A DNA stretch of 64,000 nt from Mycoplana azooxidifex (GTDB lineage: Bacteria; Pseudomonadota; Alphaproteobacteria; Rhizobiales; Rhizobiaceae). How positions within the stretch are numbered: position 1 is the first letter of the stretch; each line of letters starts with the position of its first letter. A program made the position numbers and the translations under genes. Positions 61,230-64,000 of the stretch are shown piece by piece. The notes under the pieces were generated by a model. That model was given only the letters and a program-made list of their open reading frames with translations. It was not told the DNA's origin and searched no databases. Where the stretch lies: contig NZ_JACIEE010000001.1 of NCBI RefSeq assembly GCF_014196765.1, forward strand, positions 124,001-188,000, in the 5' to 3' direction.

Positions 61230-64000
61230 TGAACCTGCCCAAGGACTTCACCTTCACCGACTACCAGCCCTACGACTTTGCCAACCGTCGCCACATCGGC
61301 CCCTCGCCGGCCGAGATGGAGGCGATGCTGAAGGTGGTCGGCTATGACAGCCTCGATGCGCTGATCGACGACACCGTGCCGCAGTCGATCCGCCAGAAGA
61401 CGCCGCTTCAGTGGGGTGCGCCGATGTCGGAGCGCGAGGCGCTCGACAAGCTGCGCGAGACGGCCAACCGGAACCGGAAGCTCGTTTCCCTGATCGGCCA
61501 GGGCTATTACGGCACCATCACCCCGCCGGTGATCCAGCGCAACATCCTGGAAAACCCCGCCTGGTACACGGCCTACACGCCCTACCAGCCAGAAATCAGC
61601 CAGGGCCGGCTCGAGGCGCTGCTCAACTACCAGACCATGGTCTGCGACCTGACCGGCCTCGACATCGCCAACGCCTCGCTGCTCGACGAGGCGACCGCCG
61701 CAGCCGAAGCGATGGCGATGGCCGAACGCGTGTCGAAGTCGAAGGCCACCACCTTCTTCGTCGACGAGAACTGCCACCCGCAGACGATCGCGCTGCTCAA
61801 GACCCGTTCCGAGCCGCTCGGCTGGACGATCAGGGTCGGCGATCCCATGAAGGACCTGGTCGCCGCCGAGGTCTTCGGCGCGATCTTCCAGTATCCCGGC
61901 ACCTACGGCCACGTGCACGACTTCACCGACGCCATCGCCGGCCTGCATGCCGATGGCGCGATCGCCGTCGTCGCCGCCGATCCGCTGGCGTTGGCGCTCC
62001 TGAAGTCGCCCGGCGACATGGACGCCGACATCGCCGTCGGCAGCACCCAGCGCTTCGGCGTGCCCGTCGGCTATGGCGGCCCGCACGCCGCCTACATGGC
62101 GGTCAAGGACGCCTACAAGCGCAACATGCCGGGCCGCCTCGTCGGCGTCTCCGTCGATGCGCGCGGCAACCGCGCCTACCGCCTGTCGCTGCAGACCCGC
62201 GAACAGCACATTCGCCGCGAAAAGGCGACGTCGAACATCTGCACCGCGCAGGTGCTGCTCGCCGTCATGGCGTCGATGTATGCCGTCTTCCACGGCCCGC
62301 AGGGCATCAAGGCAATCGCCCAGCAGGTTCATCGCAAGGCCGTGCTGACGGCCAAGGGTCTGGAGAAACTCGGCTATACCGTCGAGCCCGACGTGTTCTT
62401 CGACACGATCACCGTCCATGTCGGCAAGCTGCAGGGCATCATCCTCAGGACGGCGGTCGCCGAGGAGGTCAACCTGCGCAAGATCGGCGAGGACCGGATC
62501 GGCATCAGCCTCGACGAGCGCTCGCGCCCGGTGACGCTGGAAGCCGTGTGGCGGGCCTTCGGCGGCGACTTCAAGGTTTCGGATTTCGAGCCCGACTACC
62601 GCCTTCCCGAGAAGATGTTGCGCACCAGTGCCTACCTGACGCATCCGATCTTCCACATGAACCGCGCCGAAAGCGAGATGACGCGCTATATCCGCAGGCT
62701 GGCCGACCGTGACCTGGCGCTCGACCGCTCGATGATCCCGCTCGGCTCCTGCACGATGAAGCTGAACGCGACCGCCGAGATGCTGCCGATCACCTGGCCG
62801 GAATTCGCCGAGATCCATCCCTTCGTGCCTGCCGACCAGGCGGAAGGCTACAAGGAAGTGATCGACGACCTTTCCGCCAAGCTCTGCGCCGTCACCGGCT
62901 ACGACGCCGTCTCGATGCAACCGAACTCCGGTGCCCAGGGCGAATACGCGGGCCTGCTGACCATTCGCGACTACCACATCGCCAACGGCAATCCGCACCG
63001 CGACGTCTGCCTGATCCCGACCTCCGCCCACGGCACCAACCCGGCTTCCGCGCAGATGGCGGGCATGAAGGTCGTGGTCGTCAAGGCGAGCGACAACGGC
63101 GACATCGACATGGACGATTTCCGTGCGAAGGCAGAGCAGTACGGCGAAAACCTCTCGTGCTGCATGATCACCTATCCCTCGACCCACGGGGTGTTCGAGG
63201 AGAACGTGCGCGAGGTCTGCGAGATCGTCCACGAGCACGGCGGCCAAGTCTATCTCGACGGCGCCAACATGAACGCCATGGTCGGCCTCGCCCGCCCCGG
63301 CGACATCGGCTCCGACGTCAGCCACCTGAACCTGCACAAGACCTTCTGCATCCCCCATGGCGGCGGCGGTCCCGGCATGGGCCCGATCGGCGTCAAGGCG
63401 CACCTGGCACCCTTCCTGCCGAAGGATCCACGCACGGCGGAAGCCGGCGCCGTTTCGGCCGCTCCTTTCGGCTCGGCCTCGATCCTGCCGATCTCCTGGA
63501 GCTACTGCCTGATGATGGGCGGCGAAGGCCTGACACAGGCGACGAAGGTGGCGATCCTCAACGCCAACTACATCGCGGCCCGCCTGAAGGGCGCCTACGA
63601 CGTGCTCTACAAGTCCGCCAAGGGCCGCGTGGCTCACGAGTGCATCATCGACACGCGCCCGTTGGTCGACAGCGCCGGCGTAACGGTGGACGACGTCGCC
63701 AAGCGGCTGATCGACTGCGGCTTTCACGCGCCGACCATGAGCTGGCCGGTGGCGGGCACGCTGATGATCGAGCCGACCGAATCGGAGACGAAGGCCGAAC
63801 TCGACCGCTTCTGCGAGGCGATGCTGGCGATCCGCGAGGAGGCCCGCGCCATCGAGGAAGGCCGGATGGACAAGGTCAACAACCCGCTGAAGAACGCCCC
63901 GCACACGGTGGAAGACCTGGTCGGCGAATGGGACCGCCCCTACAGCCGCGAGCAGGCCTGCTACCCGCCCGGCGCCTTCCGCGTCGACAAGTACTGGTCG
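61229..64000 (+). CDS. gcvP: Glycine dehydrogenase (decarboxylating), P protein, 3' end outside window
   Basis: GcvP decarboxylates glycine with pyridoxal phosphate and passes the aminomethyl group to GcvH. 924 codons are visible of a usual 950-960, so about 30 residues are missing at the right edge. The N-terminal half opens [18 protein letters not shown]. The C-terminal catalytic half holds K704 in [17 protein letters not shown], and [12 protein letters not shown] lies at the start of that half. This is the long single-chain form typical of proteobacteria. It is translationally coupled to gcvH. Confidence 0.97.
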   Translation, partial: MNLPKDFTFTDYQPYDFANRRHIGPSPAEMEAMLKVVGYDSLDALIDDTVPQSIRQKTPLQWGAPMSEREALDKLRETANRNRKLVSLIGQGYYGTITPPVIQRNILENPAWYTAYTPYQPEISQGRLEALLNYQTMVCDLTGLDIANASLLDEATAAAEAMAMAERVSKSKATTFFVDENCHPQTIALLKTRSEPLGWTIRVGDPMKDLVAAEVFGAIFQYPGTYGHVHDFTDAIAGLHADGAIAVVAADPLALALLKSPGDMDADIAVGSTQRFGVPVGYGGPHAAYMAVKDAYKRNMPGRLVGVSVDARGNRAYRLSLQTREQHIRREKATSNICTAQVLLAVMASMYAVFHGPQGIKAIAQQVHRKAVLTAKGLEKLGYTVEPDVFFDTITVHVGKLQGIILRTAVAEEVNLRKIGEDRIGISLDERSRPVTLEAVWRAFGGDFKVSDFEPDYRLPEKMLRTSAYLTHPIFHMNRAESEMTRYIRRLADRDLALDRSMIPLGSCTMKLNATAEMLPITWPEFAEIHPFVPADQAEGYKEVIDDLSAKLCAVTGYDAVSMQPNSGAQGEYAGLLTIRDYHIANGNPHRDVCLIPTSAHGTNPASAQMAGMKVVVVKASDNGDIDMDDFRAKAEQYGENLSCCMITYPSTHGVFEENVREVCEIVHEHGGQVYLDGANMNAMVGLARPGDIGSDVSHLNLHKTFCIPHGGGGPGMGPIGVKAHLAPFLPKDPRTAEAGAVSAAPFGSASILPISWSYCLMMGGEGLTQATKVAILNANYIAARLKGAYDVLYKSAKGRVAHECIIDTRPLVDSAGVTVDDVAKRLIDCGFHAPTMSWPVAGTLMIEPTESETKAELDRFCEAMLAIREEARAIEEGRMDKVNNPLKNAPHTVEDLVGEWDRPYSREQACYPPGAFRVDKYWS

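Noticed and set aside
61208-63904. An 898-codon open frame on the minus strand antisense to gcvP
   Set aside because: It mirrors the GC-rich third positions of gcvP, has no recognisable domain, and gcvP is unmistakable on the other strand.

Overview
The window is a stretch of GC-rich alphaproteobacterial chromosome. Its gene content points to the Rhizobiales and most likely the Rhizobiaceae. Indicators are DUF2336, DUF1489 and DUF599 proteins, ATP12, a single-chain iron-sulfur serine dehydratase, a gcvTHP operon behind a glycine riboswitch, and a dispersed intergenic palindrome of rhizobial type. The genus cannot be settled from the sequence alone. About 70 genes are packed tightly, mostly in short operons with ATGA or TGATG overlaps. 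I see no insertion sequence, integrase, prophage or CRISPR array.

Layout. 1-5514: a truncated VOC protein, a long coiled-coil protein, and a four-gene membrane-lipid operon (PlsC-like, CdsA-like, small membrane protein, CDP-alcohol phosphatidyltransferase). 5546-12641: pyrG, secG, tpiA and a secreted hydrolase on the minus strand, then parE. 12737-16959: DUF2336, a degenerate CitE-like protein, a flavin reductase/nitroreductase pair and a secreted repeat protein. 16994-24398: a second acyltransferase, thrS, a divergent SDR/LysR pair, yidD, an IscU-like scaffold, folE and hisI. 24745-32896: a patatin, a CBS protein, a rhomboid protease, PAS and tandem-PilZ proteins, a LapG-type cysteine protease and a SPOR-domain D,D-carboxypeptidase. 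32954-38136: an acyltransferase/SDR pair, an ICMT-like methyltransferase, lipoproteins, an L,D-transpeptidase and another SDR. 38178-45288: DUF1489, sdaA, a 33-residue membrane protein with its own terminator, DUF599, a membrane acetyltransferase, MerR, mgtE and a peptide-deformylase-like protein lacking metal ligands. 45289-49719: a PhyH-like dioxygenase and a methyltransferase beside tRNA-Leu(GAG), then lipB and a DMT transporter. 49936-54927: an XRE regulator, glutathione-dependent formaldehyde oxidation (frmA and fghA, separated by three small genes), gdx under a guanidine-II riboswitch, and DoxX. 55095-64000: a secreted protein, the rluA-HAD-ATP12 operon, an AsnC ligand-binding protein, a small protein, then glycine riboswitch-gcvT-gcvH-gcvP, with gcvP cut by the window end.

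How the genes work together. Two RNA switches link metabolite sensing to disposal: guanidine to the Gdx exporter, and glycine to the cleavage system. frmA and fghA form the two glutathione-dependent steps that turn formaldehyde into formate. The tandem PilZ protein and the LapG-family protease lie next to each other, and both families have links to cyclic-di-GMP. The lipid operon has the order of a self-contained phospholipid pathway (acylate, activate with CTP, swap head group), but its last enzyme has an altered catalytic motif.

The most notable unexplained items are a minus-strand structured RNA candidate at about 27208-27330, the variant phospholipid operon, two degenerate enzymes (CitE-like and deformylase-like), an SDR carrying a SEC-C zinc tail next to a lone E2-type acyltransferase domain, and the detailed switching layout upstream of gdx and gcvT.
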